Shown: one piece after another, positions 43,007-53,669 of the stretch
Numbering within the stretch: the first letter of the stretch is position 1
Layout: the number at the start of each line of letters is the position of its first letter
From: Synechococcus sp. UW105
GTDB taxonomy: Bacteria > Cyanobacteriota > Cyanobacteriia > PCC-6307 > Cyanobiaceae
Assembly (NCBI RefSeq): GCF_900473935.1
Contig: NZ_UCNN01000030.1
Span: forward strand, 62,001 to 126,000
Length of the DNA: 64,000 bases
Reading direction: 5' to 3'
Notes under the pieces: generated by a model
Databases searched by the model: none
Seen by the model: only the letters and a program-made list of their open reading frames with translations
What the model was told of the DNA's origin: nothing
Translations under genes and position numbers: made by a program

Positions 43007-44923
43007 TTAGTTGTCGAGAATGGGGACTGTGCGCTCTTTGTCTGGAATTGTGGTGAACTCTGAAACCAAGGCTCGGAATTCATCACCATCCATGGTTTCG
43101 ATCTCGATCAATCGCTCGACGAGTTGATCCATTGCTTCCCGATGCTCAGCCACTAGTTCCACGGTTTGTTCATAGCAGCGCTTCACCATTGCACGAACTT
43201 GCTCATCAATCTGTTTGGAAATTGCATCAGAGATGTCACTACGAGTCATCAAATCTCGGCCGAGAAACACCTCTTGGTTGCCTCCCTCTAGCGCAACAGG
43301 TCCCAGATCAGACATGCCAAACCGTGTGACCATTTGCCTGGCCATCGATGCAACCTGTTGAATGTCTCCACCAGCCCCTGTGGTGACTTCCTCGTAGCCG
43401 AAGACGACATCCTCCGCTGCGCGACCTCCGAGCGCTCCCATAATGCGGGCCTTCAATTGAGCACGAGATACAAGCATCTGCTCTTCATCCGGCGAGAACC
43501 AAGTCAGCCCTTGTGCCTGCCCTCTCGGAATCAGCGTGACCTTTTGGACAGGGTCATGGGCTTTGACCAATGTTCCAACCAGGGCATGACCCACTTCGTG
43601 ATAGGCGATCAACCTCTTGCTGCGGCCATCGGTGAGGGGCTGCCCCTCCATTCCTGCAATGATCCGATCAACGGCATCATCGATTTCACTGAGACCGATG
43701 CAATCTTTGCGGCGGCGTGCAGTGAGAATCGCTGCCTCATTGAGAAGGTTGGCAAGATCAGCCCCGGTGAAGCCAGGCGTGCGTCGGGCAATGCTCTCAA
43801 GCGAGAGTTCAGCATCGATCTTTTTGTTACGGGCATGCACTTCGAGAATCGAAAGTCTGCCTTTGATGTCTGGTGCGTCGACGCTCACCTGGCGATCAAA
43901 CCTGCCTGGACGCATCAAGGCTGAATCCAGGACATCGGGGCGGTTGGTCGCCGCCAAAATGATGATGCCGCTGTTGCCCTCGAAGCCATCCATCTCAGTG
44001 AGAAGCTGGTTCAGGGTTTGCTCTCGTTCGTCGTTACCGCCGCCGATACCAGCACCGCGTTGGCGACCGACAGCATCAATCTCGTCGATGAAAATCAAGC
44101 AAGGGCTGTTTTCCTTTGCGCGTTTGAAAAGGTCGCGAACGCGACTGGCGCCCACACCCACAAACATCTCAACAAATTCAGAACCAGAGAGCGAGAAAAA
44201 GGGAACTCCTGCTTCGCCAGCAATGGCCTTGGCGAGCAGTGTTTTGCCGGTTCCAGGGGGGCCAACAAGCAAAACGCCTTTAGGGATTTGGGCTCCAACT
44301 GACGTGAATCGTTCCGGTTGCTTGAGGAAAGTGACGACTTCCTGCAGGTCTTGCTTGGCTTCTGCAACGCCAGCGACATCATCAAATTTGACTCCTGTCT
44401 CTGCCTCCATGGCAAAACGGGCCTTGGTCTTGCCGAACTGCATGGCCTGACCTGGCCCTCCCGGCATCCCATTCGAACGACGAGCAAGGAAGATCAGCGA
44501 ACCGATCAGAAGCAAAGGGAAGAGCAGGTTCCCTAGCAAGCCCAAGGCAGGTGGGGCCGTGCGGGGAGGGTGAATATCAAAGCTGATTCCCTCCTCTTTC
44601 AACGTATTGATCAGCTCTGGTGCAAGGCCAGGCAGATCAACGCGGAGACGCTGTACACGGTTGTCGATTTCAGGGTCAACAGTTTCGACAACGGCATTGC
44701 GGCCCCCGTCATAGATATCCACCGCTGTGATTCGTCCCGCTTCCACGGCATCGAGAAAACGCCCATAACCCATGCGACCAACGGCGGCATTCCGAGGGGC
44801 CTCTGTCGTTTGATTGGGGTTAAGAGCCTGGAGCCCACCGCTACCGATTAGCTGCCAACCCAGAAGCAACGCAACGCCGATGGGAAGAATCCAGAGAGCG
44901 ATCTGACGCCAGCGTTGATTCAT
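43007..44923 (-). CDS. ftsH: ATP-dependent zinc metalloprotease FtsH
   Basis: 638 residues. Two N-terminal membrane helices (about 8-26 and 127-147) enclose a lumenal or periplasmic domain; the AAA domain has Walker A GPPGTGKT at 221-228, [21 protein letters not shown] pore loop and [15 protein letters not shown]; the protease zinc site is HEVGH near 440. Thylakoid FtsH degrades damaged D1 of photosystem II. Its neighbours thf1 and clpP are also protein quality-control genes. Confidence 0.96.
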   Translation of the reverse strand: MNQRWRQIALWILPIGVALLLGWQLIGSGGLQALNPNQTTEAPRNAAVGRMGYGRFLDAVEAGRITAVDIYDGGRNAVVETVDPEIDNRVQRLRVDLPGLAPELINTLKEEGISFDIHPPRTAPPALGLLGNLLFPLLLIGSLIFLARRSNGMPGGPGQAMQFGKTKARFAMEAETGVKFDDVAGVAEAKQDLQEVVTFLKQPERFTSVGAQIPKGVLLVGPPGTGKTLLAKAIAGEAGVPFFSLSGSEFVEMFVGVGASRVRDLFKRAKENSPCLIFIDEIDAVGRQRGAGIGGGNDEREQTLNQLLTEMDGFEGNSGIIILAATNRPDVLDSALMRPGRFDRQVSVDAPDIKGRLSILEVHARNKKIDAELSLESIARRTPGFTGADLANLLNEAAILTARRRKDCIGLSEIDDAVDRIIAGMEGQPLTDGRSKRLIAYHEVGHALVGTLVKAHDPVQKVTLIPRGQAQGLTWFSPDEEQMLVSRAQLKARIMGALGGRAAEDVVFGYEEVTTGAGGDIQQVASMARQMVTRFGMSDLGPVALEGGNQEVFLGRDLMTRSDISDAISKQIDEQVRAMVKRCYEQTVELVAEHREAMDQLVERLIEIETMDGDEFRALVSEFTTIPDKERTVPILDN

Positions 44924-45006
44924 GGAAGATACGAAAGTGTGTCGACTTTAAGAGTTGCGAATGCACAAATGCCGGCTTTATGGCCAGATCCGTCAGTCGG
45001 ATGGCT

Positions 45007-46242
45007 TCAGAGGCTGCGCAGGGCAACGATGGGGTCAAGACGAGCAGCCCGACGGGCCGGAATCACCCCGAAGAACAGCCCGATTGATCCGGACAGGGTC
45101 ACAGTCACCAAGACAACCGATGCTCCAATGGTTGCTGGCAGTGGTGTTAGAGCCGCCACCACCGCAACGGTGCCGAGTCCGGTGGCTGTGCCAATCACAC
45201 CACCCAGTGTTGCCAGCACGAGCGATTCGACCAGGAACTGGCTGAGCACATCGGAACTGCGTGCTCCAAGAGCCTTGCGAAGGCCTATCTCCTCGGTGCG
45301 TTCACTGACCGAGACGAGCATGATATTCATGATTCCAATTCCTCCGACCAGTAACGAAACGCCGCCGATCGCAGCCAGCATCAACGTGAGGCCCCCAGTG
45401 ATGGTGCTGACAATCGTGAGCGCATCCTTCTGCGACCGCACAGCGAAATCATCATCACGAAGAATGCGATGGCGCTGGCGTAGAAGATTGGTGATCTGAA
45501 ACTTCGCCGCTCCTGTGCTGGCCTCATCCAGAGCTTCGACGCTGATGAAGCTGAGGCTCACGCCGTAGGTCGGGTCCCTGCCGGTTAAACGACTCACCAT
45601 GGTTGAGAGAGGGATATAGGCGTTTTCGTCTTGGTTGTTCCCGAAAACCGCCCCTTTGGGTGCCATCACTCCGATCACGCTGAAGCTCTGGTCCTTGATG
45701 CGAAGGCTCTGACCAATCGCTTGTCCTGTCGGGAACAGTTTGTCGCGCAGATCCGGGCCAATCACAACGACACTGCGGGCGCTGCGTAAATCTTGTTGGC
45801 TGATGAAGCGACCTCGAGCAACTTCGAAGCTGCGTACGGGTAAGAAGGCTGGAGTGACTCCAGAAATCGAGCTGCTGGAACTACGTGATCCGGCTTGCAC
45901 AACTGCGGTGGTGGAGATCTGAGGTGCCACACGCTTCACACTGGGCACCTGCTCTGCAATTGCCTCAGAGTCTTCAAGCACCAGGGTTTTAGGAAAGGCG
46001 ACCCCCCGGCGTCGGGCGTCATTGTTGCCAGGCACAACAAAGAGCACATTGGCTCCAAGATTGCTCAGCTGTTCTTCAGCCAGATTCTGCGCACCACGGC
46101 CGACACCGACCAGGGTGATCACCGATGCATTGCCAATCACGATCCCGAGCATCGTCAGCAAGCTGCGCAGTCGATTGGCTCTCAGGGTGTTGAGGGCCAT
46201 GCCAACGGTTTCGTTCAGTGGCAGCTTGCGTGCCATAGGCAA
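45007..46242 (-). CDS. MacB-like ABC transporter permease (FtsX domain)
   Basis: 411 residues. ALNTLRANRLRSLLTMLGIVIGNASVITLVGVGRGAQ is the first helix region, a large periplasmic MacB-type domain follows (VLFVVPGNNDARRRG, VVIGPDLRDKLFP), and three C-terminal helices begin at GGLTLMLAAIGGVSLLVGGIGIMNIMLVSVSERTEEIGLRKALGA, the FtsX signature. Such permeases drive mechanotransmission or lipoprotein-type export with an ATPase not encoded next door. Four bases upstream lies the end of pyk, same strand. Confidence 0.88.
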   Translation of the reverse strand: MPMARKLPLNETVGMALNTLRANRLRSLLTMLGIVIGNASVITLVGVGRGAQNLAEEQLSNLGANVLFVVPGNNDARRRGVAFPKTLVLEDSEAIAEQVPSVKRVAPQISTTAVVQAGSRSSSSSISGVTPAFLPVRSFEVARGRFISQQDLRSARSVVVIGPDLRDKLFPTGQAIGQSLRIKDQSFSVIGVMAPKGAVFGNNQDENAYIPLSTMVSRLTGRDPTYGVSLSFISVEALDEASTGAAKFQITNLLRQRHRILRDDDFAVRSQKDALTIVSTITGGLTLMLAAIGGVSLLVGGIGIMNIMLVSVSERTEEIGLRKALGARSSDVLSQFLVESLVLATLGGVIGTATGLGTVAVVAALTPLPATIGASVVLVTVTLSGSIGLFFGVIPARRAARLDPIVALRSL

Positions 46243-46246
46243 ACAA

Positions 46247-48013
46247 TCAGATCGCTGTGTTGCTGCTGGTGCCGCGGTGGACGAGACCGTCCTTCACCTG
46301 GATGGTGACGACCTCGCCCTGTAGCAAGTCTCGAGTTGCATTGGAGACTCCCGTGATGACCGGGATCCCAAGCCGCTTGGCAATCACCGCTGCATGCGAT
46401 GTCTCGGCAGGCTCTTCAGTGACGATTGCAGAGGCCTCACGGATCGCATCAAGATCATCTGCGTCGGTGTCACGCACCACAAGAATTTCACCCTTTTCAA
46501 TCTTGCAGGTATCCCCTGGGCATTGGGCAAGGCGAACCTTGCCACTCACTGTTCCGGTACCGATTCCTTGGCCGCGTCCAAGCACAGCACTGACGATGCC
46601 TACTTTGACCAGGTCGGTTGAACCCGACACTTCTGGGAGTGTGCCTGCGGTCTGAACAACAAGATCTCCCTCCTTCAGCCAGCCCAGATCTTGGGCGATG
46701 CCCATGGCCGTACTGAACGTGCCAGTGGTGCTCTTCTGTTGATGAATCAATAATGGGGTGACTCCCCACACCAGCTGCAGCTTGCGTGCCACGCCGATCT
46801 CACTGGTGATGGCCAGGATCGGAGCAGCTGGGCGAAATTTGCTCACGTTGTGTGCTGTCGAGCCGCTTTTGGTGAGTGGAAGGATCGCCGCTGCATTCAG
46901 TTGGCTGGCAATTGTGCTGACTGCGCTGCTGATGGCATTGGGAATTGTGCTGGGCAGATGACTATCGATGCTGCGCTGCGGGTAGTCCTTCTCGATGCGA
47001 CGGGCAATGGTGGCCATGGTTTCCACTGCCTCGACTGGGAAATCGCCCACAGCGGTCTCATTGGAGAGCATCACTGCGTCAGTACCGTCGAGAATGGCGT
47101 TGGCCACGTCGCTGACCTCGGCACGGGTTGGACGAGGACTCGCTGCCATCGAGTCGAGCATCTGGGTGGCGGTAATGATCGGAATGCCAAGGCTGTTGGC
47201 TTTCTGAATCAGATCTTTCTGCAACAGGGGAACTTCTTCTGCAGGCATTTCGACCCCAAGGTCACCCCGAGCCACCATCACGCCATCACAGAGAGGAAGG
47301 ATGGCATCGATCTGATCAATCGCTTCGAACTTCTCGATCTTTGCGACCACTGGGGTGGTGTGCCCGTGCTTGCGGATCAGTTCGCGAATCTCCTGCATGT
47401 CTGAGGGATTACGAACAAAACTGAGTGCAACCCAGTCAACCCCTTGCTGCAATCCGAAGGCCAGGTCAGTGCGGTCTTTGTCGGTCAATGCCCGAACAGA
47501 CAACTGCACATCGGGGAAATTGACCCCTTTGTTATTGGACAGGACACCACCAACGGTGACTGTGCAGTGCAAGGTCTGCTCGGATTGTTCCACCGTGTCG
47601 ACCTTCATCTCCACCCTGCCGTCATCGAGCAGGATGCGGCTACCTGCGGTGACCTCGTCGGCAAGTTTGTCGTAAGTGACCGTGGCAATGCTCTGATTGC
47701 AGCTCACCGATCGGGATGTGAGGGTAAATGGATCTCCATTGGCCAGAGTGATCGGCCCATCGGCGAAGCGACCCAGGCGAATCTTTGGCCCCTGGAGATC
47801 CTGAAGGATCCCAATGTGCTGACCCAGTTCTGATGCCACCTGACGGATCGTGGCAATACGGGTGGCGTGTTCGCTGTGGTCGCCGTGGGAGAAGTTGAGG
47901 CGGAACGTAGTCGCACCAGCCTCAATGAGCTGCCTCAGACGTTCAGGGCTTTCTGTGGCAGGACCGATGGTGGCCACGATCTTGGTTCTACGGGAAAGAT
48001 CGATGTGAGCCAT
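46247..48013 (-). CDS. pyk: Pyruvate kinase with C-terminal PEP-utiliser domain
   Basis: 588 residues from ATG 48013 (MAHIDLSRRTKIVATIGPAT). Active-site signature VVAKIEKFEAIDQIDAIL is present, and MVARGDLGVEMPAEEVPLLQK and ITATQMLDSM complete the barrel. After the usual C-terminal domain comes a phosphohistidine-swivel module (IVTEEPAETSHAAVIAKRLGIPVITGV), found in many bacterial and plastid-type enzymes. It makes pyruvate and ATP from PEP. Divergent from mazG by 50 bases. Confidence 0.95.
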   Translation of the reverse strand: MAHIDLSRRTKIVATIGPATESPERLRQLIEAGATTFRLNFSHGDHSEHATRIATIRQVASELGQHIGILQDLQGPKIRLGRFADGPITLANGDPFTLTSRSVSCNQSIATVTYDKLADEVTAGSRILLDDGRVEMKVDTVEQSEQTLHCTVTVGGVLSNNKGVNFPDVQLSVRALTDKDRTDLAFGLQQGVDWVALSFVRNPSDMQEIRELIRKHGHTTPVVAKIEKFEAIDQIDAILPLCDGVMVARGDLGVEMPAEEVPLLQKDLIQKANSLGIPIITATQMLDSMAASPRPTRAEVSDVANAILDGTDAVMLSNETAVGDFPVEAVETMATIARRIEKDYPQRSIDSHLPSTIPNAISSAVSTIASQLNAAAILPLTKSGSTAHNVSKFRPAAPILAITSEIGVARKLQLVWGVTPLLIHQQKSTTGTFSTAMGIAQDLGWLKEGDLVVQTAGTLPEVSGSTDLVKVGIVSAVLGRGQGIGTGTVSGKVRLAQCPGDTCKIEKGEILVVRDTDADDLDAIREASAIVTEEPAETSHAAVIAKRLGIPVITGVSNATRDLLQGEVVTIQVKDGLVHRGTSSNTAI

Positions 48014-48063
48014 CCACCGGGCCGGAAACACAGCGGAATCTACCCTCCAGACAGTTCGGGCCA

Positions 48064-48432
48064 ATGATGGTCTTGGATGTCAACGAATCAGGACAGCGCT
48101 TGATGGAGCTCAATCGTTATCAGAACGAGGCTCGTAAAACGGCCCGATATCCAGACGTGGGCTCCAATCCGATTTACCCCACGCTTGGACTCGCTGGAGA
48201 AGCCGGTGAGGTGGCTGACAAGGTCAAGAAGGTGCTGAGGGACAACGGTGGTGCTTTTGATCTTGAAGTGCGCAACGCGATCAAGCTTGAGTTGGGTGAC
48301 GTGCTTTGGTACGTGGCCCAGCTGTCGAGTGAATTGGGTTTAAGCCTCGAGGAGGTCGCCGAGGCAAACCTCGGGAAGTTGGCGAGCAGAGCGCAGCGAG
48401 GCAAGCTCTCAGGCAGTGGAGACAGTCGCTGA
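48064..48432 (+). CDS. MazG-like nucleotide pyrophosphohydrolase
   Basis: 122 residues. The metal-binding pattern GLAGEAGEVADKVKKVLRD (ExxE) and ELGDVLWYVAQLSSELG (ExxD) is that of MazG-type house-cleaning NTP pyrophosphatases. It should hydrolyse NTPs or dNTPs to monophosphates, exact substrate unknown. The second ATG (48067) is an equally good start. It converges on yggT with 23 bases between stops. Confidence 0.88.
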   Translation: MMVLDVNESGQRLMELNRYQNEARKTARYPDVGSNPIYPTLGLAGEAGEVADKVKKVLRDNGGAFDLEVRNAIKLELGDVLWYVAQLSSELGLSLEEVAEANLGKLASRAQRGKLSGSGDSR

Positions 48433-48455
48433 TCGCTCTCTTCTGCCTTTCTCAA

Positions 48456-48767
48456 TCAGCTGTAGAACGATGGGCTGTTCAGCAGTGCCATCTGGGCATT
48501 GCCGAGGGCCCACTGAAAAACGTTCAGAGCAATAAAGGCCAGGATCGCTGAGAGATCGAGGCCGCCAAGGGGAGGGATGATCCCCCGGAAGGCATTCAAA
48601 TAAGGATCGGTGATCGAGCTGAGCGTGCTGATCAGTGGATTGCTCTGGTCCACATTCGGGAACCAGCTGAGGAGCACTCTGATCACAAGCACATAAAAGT
48701 AGATCTCCAGTGCGCTGGAGATCACACCAAGGAGATTGACGAGATATCCGATCACTTCGGCCGACAT
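48456..48767 (-). CDS. YggT family membrane protein
   Basis: 103 residues from ATG 48767. Two hydrophobic segments (LVNLLGVISSALEIYFYVLVIRVLLSWF and LDLSAILAFIALNVFQWALG) flank the conserved NPLISTLSSITDPYLNAFRGIIPPLGGLD. In plastids and cyanobacteria YggT/CCB3-like proteins have been tied to cytochrome b6 haem attachment and to thylakoid or nucleoid organisation; which applies here is not known. It lies 25 bases after scpB. Confidence 0.85.
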   Translation of the reverse strand: MSAEVIGYLVNLLGVISSALEIYFYVLVIRVLLSWFPNVDQSNPLISTLSSITDPYLNAFRGIIPPLGGLDLSAILAFIALNVFQWALGNAQMALLNSPSFYS

Positions 48768-48792
48768 GGTGTTCTGCGCAGAAGTCTCAACT

Positions 48793-49326
48793 TTATGCAG
48801 CCTGCGTTGATTCGGCTTGAAGTGAAGGCGCTTCAACCTCTTCAGGCCCTGTGGTTGGCAGCACAGAGAAGGTGCGATGGAACTTATCCGTGAGGTTGAT
48901 CCAGTAGGACCGCCCTTCACTTTGCCGTTTGCGTTCGATGAAGTTCTGAGCGAGAAGCTCCTTGATGTGGTCATAGGCACCAGAACCACGCAAGTCGACA
49001 AGGTCTGATTGGAGGATCCGCTTCTTCAGAGCAATGGTGGCGAGCGTTCGCAGTGCTGCTGTGGAGAGATTGACGGGTAGGAGATCCCGCACCAGTTCCC
49101 CAAGGCCAGCCCGGAGTTGAAGGCTGTAGGTGCCGCTGCCCACCACGATGTCTAACGCTGTGTCCCGCTGGGCATAACTCGCTTCCAAGGCCAACATGGC
49201 CTGTTCAACCTGTTGTTCAGATGTGTCCGCCAAACGTGCCAGTTCGTTCAGGCTGACTGGGGTGCCTTTGAGGTAAAGAATCGCCTCGAGCCGTGCAGGC
49301 AATGAGATTTGCAGCGGCTCTGCCAT
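48793..49326 (-). CDS. scpB: Segregation and condensation protein B
   Basis: 177 residues. LPARLEAILYLKGTPVSLNELARL opens the first winged helix, and LSTAALRTLATIALKKRILQSDLVDLRGSGAYDHIKELLAQNFI the second. ScpB joins ScpA and SMC in the condensin complex that compacts and separates chromosomes. Start set at ATG 49326; the ORF begins one codon earlier with GTG. Confidence 0.92.
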   Translation of the reverse strand: MAEPLQISLPARLEAILYLKGTPVSLNELARLADTSEQQVEQAMLALEASYAQRDTALDIVVGSGTYSLQLRAGLGELVRDLLPVNLSTAALRTLATIALKKRILQSDLVDLRGSGAYDHIKELLAQNFIERKRQSEGRSYWINLTDKFHRTFSVLPTTGPEEVEAPSLQAESTQAA

Positions 49327-49370
49327 CACGCTTTGGCGATCAACGCTTCAAACTATCGCCTGTTCTGACA

Positions 49371-50918
49371 TCAGCCAGGTGTTGACTGCCCAAGGAAGAG
49401 ACGGTATGCGGGGTTGCCAGTTTCCTCCCAGCTCGGATACCCAACATCCCTGAGGAAGTTGTTCCAGTCGTCGAGTTCCGACTGTTTCACCAACACCCCA
49501 ACCACGATTCGTCCGACATCAGCTCCGTGATTGCGGTAGTGGAAAATGCTGATGGTCCATTCCGGCCGAAGCGCGGTGACAAACGTCATCAGGGCTCCCG
49601 GACGCTCAGGGAATTCAAATCGATACAACAGTTCAAGACAGCCATCATCCTGTTTGCATTGGGCCGAGGCGGGTAGTCGTCCCCCCACCATGTGACGTAG
49701 ATGCACCTTGGCCAATTCATCATCACTGAGGTCTTGGCAGCTGAATCCTTGGTTCTGCAGTAATTGGATTAAGGCTCGTCGGTCTTCATGGTTCTGCACT
49801 TGAACTCCCATGAAGATCTGAGCCTGAGGTCCGTCACTCATGCGGTAACTGAATTCGGTGAGGCTGCGGCGATCGAGGCACTCGCACAGCGCTCTAAGGC
49901 TCCCGGCTCTCTCCGGTATCTGCACGGCGAGCATCGCTTCTCGCTCTTCACCGAGCTCCGCCCGCTCGGCCACGAAACGCAACCGATCGAAGTTCATGTT
50001 GGCACCGCAGGCGACTGCCACCAGAACCTGATTCTTCAAACCACGGCGCGCTACATCGGCTTTGAGGCCAGCGATGGCTAAGGCACCTGCTGGTTCAAGG
50101 ATCGAACGGGTGTCTTCAAAAACATCCTTAATCGCGGCACAGATCTCATCGGTTCCCACCGTCACCATCGCGTCGACATAGCGTTGTGCGAGGGCGAAGG
50201 TGTTTTCTCCGACCTGGCGAACGGCCACGCCATCGGCGAACAGGCCCACCTGTGGAAGACGGATCCGCTCACCGGCCTCGAGGGAAAGGGTCATGGCGGC
50301 AGCGTCATGGGGTTCAACGCCAATCACCTGCACATCCGGCCAAAGGCTCTTCACGTAAGCGGCGATACCTCCGATGAGGCCACCACCACCGACAGCCACA
50401 TAAATCGCGTGGGGAGGCTGGGGGATTTGGCGCAGAATTTCCATCCCAATCGTGCCTTGACCCGCAATCACCTCGGGATCATCAAAAGGATGAATGAAAC
50501 AGAGACCCTCGTCTTCGCTTCGTCGTTTGGCTTCCGCGTAGGCCTCGTCGTAGGTCTCGCCATGCAGCACGACCTCTGCGCCTCGGTTGCGCACGGCCTC
50601 CACCTTCACCACTGGAGTGGTGATCGGCATCACAATCAGCGCCTTGCACTGAAGCTGCTGGGCGCTCAGTGCCACGCCCTGGGCATGGTTCCCGGCACTG
50701 GAGGCGATCACTCCCCGCTCGAGCTCTTCAGCACTGAGCTGGGCCATGCGGTTGTATGCGCCACGCAACTTGAACGAGAAGACGGGTTGGAGGTCTTCGC
50801 GCTTGAACCAGATGTCGTTATTGAGTCGGCGGCTCAGGCTGATCGCTTGCTCTAGCGGCGTCTCCCGGGCCACGTCATAGACACGTGCTCGAAGAATGCG
50901 AGGCAGGTAGTGATCCAT
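49371..50918 (-). CDS. ilvA: Threonine ammonia-lyase, biosynthetic
   Basis: 515 residues. PLP lysine is Lys50 in FKREDLQPVFSFKLRGAYN; the phosphate loop is VAVGGGGLIGG. Two C-terminal ACT-like domains (about 335-515, starting IPERAGSLRALCECL and FPERPGALMTFVTAL) are the allosteric part that binds isoleucine and valine. The enzyme makes 2-oxobutanoate from threonine for isoleucine synthesis. Divergent from dxs. Confidence 0.95.
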   Translation of the reverse strand: MDHYLPRILRARVYDVARETPLEQAISLSRRLNNDIWFKREDLQPVFSFKLRGAYNRMAQLSAEELERGVIASSAGNHAQGVALSAQQLQCKALIVMPITTPVVKVEAVRNRGAEVVLHGETYDEAYAEAKRRSEDEGLCFIHPFDDPEVIAGQGTIGMEILRQIPQPPHAIYVAVGGGGLIGGIAAYVKSLWPDVQVIGVEPHDAAAMTLSLEAGERIRLPQVGLFADGVAVRQVGENTFALAQRYVDAMVTVGTDEICAAIKDVFEDTRSILEPAGALAIAGLKADVARRGLKNQVLVAVACGANMNFDRLRFVAERAELGEEREAMLAVQIPERAGSLRALCECLDRRSLTEFSYRMSDGPQAQIFMGVQVQNHEDRRALIQLLQNQGFSCQDLSDDELAKVHLRHMVGGRLPASAQCKQDDGCLELLYRFEFPERPGALMTFVTALRPEWTISIFHYRNHGADVGRIVVGVLVKQSELDDWNNFLRDVGYPSWEETGNPAYRLFLGQSTPG

Positions 50919-50986
50919 CAGAGCAGTCTGGCTCGCCGCTGCTGCCGGGGGCCCCGTAGATTGCCTAGAACGGTCGGTGGAAGGGC

Positions 50987-52921
50987 ATGCATCTCAGCGA
51001 GTTGACCCATCCGAATCAGCTGCACGGTTTGTCTGGGCTGGAGCTGGAGGAGATTGCCGCGCAGATCCGCGAACGTCATCTCGAGGTCGTGTCCAACAGT
51101 GGTGGACATCTGGGGCCGGGTCTGGGGGTGGTGGAACTCACTCTCGCGCTCTATCAGACCCTTGATCTCGATCACGACAAGGTTGTCTGGGATGTAGGGC
51201 ACCAGGCCTATCCACACAAATTGATCACCGGTCGCTATGGCGATTTTCATACCTTGCGTCAGCAAGGCGGTGTGGCTGGTTACCTCAAACGTTGTGAAAG
51301 TCATTTCGACCATTTCGGGGCAGGACACGCCAGTACTTCCATCTCCGCAGCGCTGGGGATGGCCATCGCCAGAGACCGTCGTGGTGAGTCCTACAAATGC
51401 GTCGCTGTGATTGGCGATGGCGCACTGACTGGAGGCATGGCCCTCGAGGCGATTAACCATGCTGGACACCTGCCGAACACACCACTTCTGGTGGTTCTCA
51501 ACGACAACGACATGTCGATTTCCCCTCCTGTTGGGGCCCTGTCGACCTATCTCAATCGCATGCGGCTGAGTCCCCCCATGCAGTTTCTCTCAGGCAGTGT
51601 GGAAGAGAGCATGAAGCATCTCCCCTTCATGGGCGGAGAGCTCCCTCCCGAACTGAACCGACTCAAGGAGAGCATGCGCCGTCTTGCTGTGCCGAAGGTT
51701 GGTGCTGTGTTTGAGGAGCTGGGCTTCACCTATATGGGTCCGATTGATGGTCATGACATCTCGGAAATGACCCGCACCTTCCAGGCCGCGCATCGCGTTG
51801 GAGGCCCGGTGATGGTGCATGTGGTGACCACCAAGGGCAAGGGATATCCCTATGCGGAAGCTGACCAAGTCGGTTACCACGCCCAGTCGGCATTCGACTT
51901 GGACACTGGCAAAGCTCGTCCGAGTAAGACCCCAAAACCGCCTAGCTACAGCAAGGTGTTTGGCCAAACTCTCGTCAAGCTCTGCGAACAGGATTCAACC
52001 GTGATCGGCATCACTGCCGCCATGGCCACGGGAACGGGTCTTGACATCCTGCAGAAGGCGATCCCTGCTCAATACGTCGATGTTGGGATCGCCGAGCAGC
52101 ATGCAGTCACCCTTGCTGGTGGCATGGCCTGTCAGGGTCTCAAACCAGTCGTTGCTATCTACAGCACGTTCTTGCAGCGAGCGTTCGACCAGCTGATTCA
52201 TGACATCGGCATTCAAAAACTACCGGTCACCTTTGTGCTCGATCGTGCTGGCATTGTTGGAGCTGATGGCCCAACCCACCAGGGCCAGTACGACATCAGT
52301 TATTTCCGCGCCATTCCGAATTTCACGGTGATGGCTCCTCGTGATGAGGCCGAATTACAGCGGATGCTGGTCACCTGCCTACAGCATGACGGCCCTGCGG
52401 CTTTGCGCATCCCCCGTGGTCCCGGAGAAGGAGTGCCGCTGATGGAGGAAGGCTGGGAACCCCTGCCGATCGGTTGTGGAGAAACGCTCTGCAGTGGCGA
52501 TGATTTGCTCATCGTTGCCTATGGCTCCATGGTCAGCCGTGCCTTGGCCACAGCTGATTTACTTCGAGCCAGTGGCATCGAAGCCACGGTGGTGAATGCA
52601 CGCTTCCTGCGGCCTCTGGATGAAGCACTGATTCATCCGTTAGCCCGTCGCATCGGCAAGGTTGTGACGATGGAGGAAGGGGCCTTGTCTGGAGGTTTTG
52701 GTGCTGCCCTGCTCGAATCCTTGAGCGATCACGATTTGATGCTGCCTCTTCTCCGTTTGGGCATCCCTGATCAATTGGTGGATCATGCCACTCCCCAACA
52801 GAGTTTTGAAGCTCTTGGTCTTACCCCGGAGCAAATGAAAGAACGGATTTGCAATCGGTTTGAATGGGAAGCCAGCAAAACCGGCACCACTCCTGAGACC
52901 CCGTCACTTCTTAAGCGCTGA
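50987..52921 (+). CDS. dxs: 1-deoxy-D-xylulose-5-phosphate synthase
   Basis: 644 residues. [15 protein letters not shown], the thiamine-binding [18 protein letters not shown] with [12 protein letters not shown], and the pyrimidine-domain [17 protein letters not shown] and [18 protein letters not shown] are all intact. It condenses pyruvate and glyceraldehyde-3-phosphate, the first step of the MEP pathway feeding carotenoids, phytol and quinones. A terminator follows within 30 bases. Confidence 0.97.
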   Translation: MHLSELTHPNQLHGLSGLELEEIAAQIRERHLEVVSNSGGHLGPGLGVVELTLALYQTLDLDHDKVVWDVGHQAYPHKLITGRYGDFHTLRQQGGVAGYLKRCESHFDHFGAGHASTSISAALGMAIARDRRGESYKCVAVIGDGALTGGMALEAINHAGHLPNTPLLVVLNDNDMSISPPVGALSTYLNRMRLSPPMQFLSGSVEESMKHLPFMGGELPPELNRLKESMRRLAVPKVGAVFEELGFTYMGPIDGHDISEMTRTFQAAHRVGGPVMVHVVTTKGKGYPYAEADQVGYHAQSAFDLDTGKARPSKTPKPPSYSKVFGQTLVKLCEQDSTVIGITAAMATGTGLDILQKAIPAQYVDVGIAEQHAVTLAGGMACQGLKPVVAIYSTFLQRAFDQLIHDIGIQKLPVTFVLDRAGIVGADGPTHQGQYDISYFRAIPNFTVMAPRDEAELQRMLVTCLQHDGPAALRIPRGPGEGVPLMEEGWEPLPIGCGETLCSGDDLLIVAYGSMVSRALATADLLRASGIEATVVNARFLRPLDEALIHPLARRIGKVVTMEEGALSGGFGAALLESLSDHDLMLPLLRLGIPDQLVDHATPQQSFEALGLTPEQMKERICNRFEWEASKTGTTPETPSLLKR

Positions 52922-52938
52922 CGGGAAAGCTCAGATAC

Positions 52939-52973
52939 AAAAAAAAAAGACCAGCCCTAAGGGCTGATCTTTT
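52939..52973. terminator. Bidirectional terminator between dxs and psaK
   Basis: An A-run (52939-52948) precedes a hairpin with CAGCCC and GGGCTG arms around a TAA loop, one mismatch at its base, then GATCTTTT. Runs on both sides allow it to serve dxs (plus) and psaK (minus), which converge here. Confidence 0.85.
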
Positions 52974-53017
52974 CTCATGGGTTTAAGAGGGGCAAAAAGC
53001 CCCAAGGTTGCATCTCC

Positions 53018-53275
53018 TCAGAGAATGCCGCGGGCAGCCAGACCTTGGATTGCACCGATTCCGATGATGTGACCCAGGCTGGTGGTGCCGAGCATGGCTG
53101 CATGGCCAAATCCACCGAAGTATTTGGAGCCAGGAAGACCTGCGCCCTCAGAGGGGTGCTTGATAGTCGCCTTGCCGACGCCAATAGCGATGACGTTGCA
53201 CAGAATCATCACCAGGGCAACCTTCGGCGACCAGGAGAAGGAGGCGGGAGCGATGGCTAGAAGCGGGGAGAACAT
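53018..53275 (-). CDS. psaK: Photosystem I reaction center subunit PsaK
   Basis: 85 residues, two membrane helices (SPKVALVMILCNVIAIGVGKATI and GFGHAAMLGTTSLGHIIGIGAI) joined by a stromal loop HPSEGAGLPGSKYFGG, the PsaK fold. The N-terminus MFSPLLAIAPAS resembles the short presequence removed from PsaK. PsaK sits at the edge of photosystem I and affects energy transfer from phycobilisomes or antenna. Confidence 0.93.
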   Translation of the reverse strand: MFSPLLAIAPASFSWSPKVALVMILCNVIAIGVGKATIKHPSEGAGLPGSKYFGGFGHAAMLGTTSLGHIIGIGAIQGLAARGIL

Positions 53276-53339
53276 GCAAACCCTGAAGAGACACCGTATT
53301 TTCCGCTTTCAGGCAGCACTCTTCGCAGTCTCGTAAGAG

Positions 53340-53669
53340 TTATTCACCCGCGCCTTGTGATCCGTGTTGGTTGAGACGCTGCATCAAGCCGGCAACGATC
53401 AGCGCATTGCTCAGGGTCAGGAAGGCCTCCGCTCCGCCGTGGAGACGATCGACTGCCACGAGTTCTGAATCGAAATAACGCAGAGCAATGATTGCTGCTG
53501 CAATCGTGACGGCAACAAACAGGAGGGTCAGACGAAAACCGAGTTGGGTGAAGCGATGCACGCTCTTGCATTGACCGAGCCAATGCAGAAACAGCAGATA
53601 GGGCAGCAGTGAGCCTGCAAAGAACAGGCTTGGGTCAACCGCTGAGAGCTGTGTGATCCAGTTGATCAT
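53340..53669 (-). CDS. DUF3593 membrane protein
   Basis: 109 residues from ATG 53669 inside ATGA, overlapping the end of the DUF2499 gene. Three hydrophobic segments: SLFFAGSLLPYLLFLHWLGQ, LTLLFVAVTIAAAIIALRYF and EAFLTLSNALIVAGLMQRL. DUF3593 and DUF2499 are adjacent in many cyanobacteria and have plastid relatives, so they probably work together in the thylakoid or plasma membrane; the role is unknown. Confidence 0.85.
   Translation of the reverse strand: MINWITQLSAVDPSLFFAGSLLPYLLFLHWLGQCKSVHRFTQLGFRLTLLFVAVTIAAAIIALRYFDSELVAVDRLHGGAEAFLTLSNALIVAGLMQRLNQHGSQGAGE

Noticed and set aside
43617-44450. 277-codon plus-strand frame
   Set aside because: Entirely antisense to ftsH and rich in Ser, Arg and Pro; shadow frame.
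50184-50855. 223-codon plus-strand frame
   Set aside because: Antisense to ilvA, His-rich, no domain.
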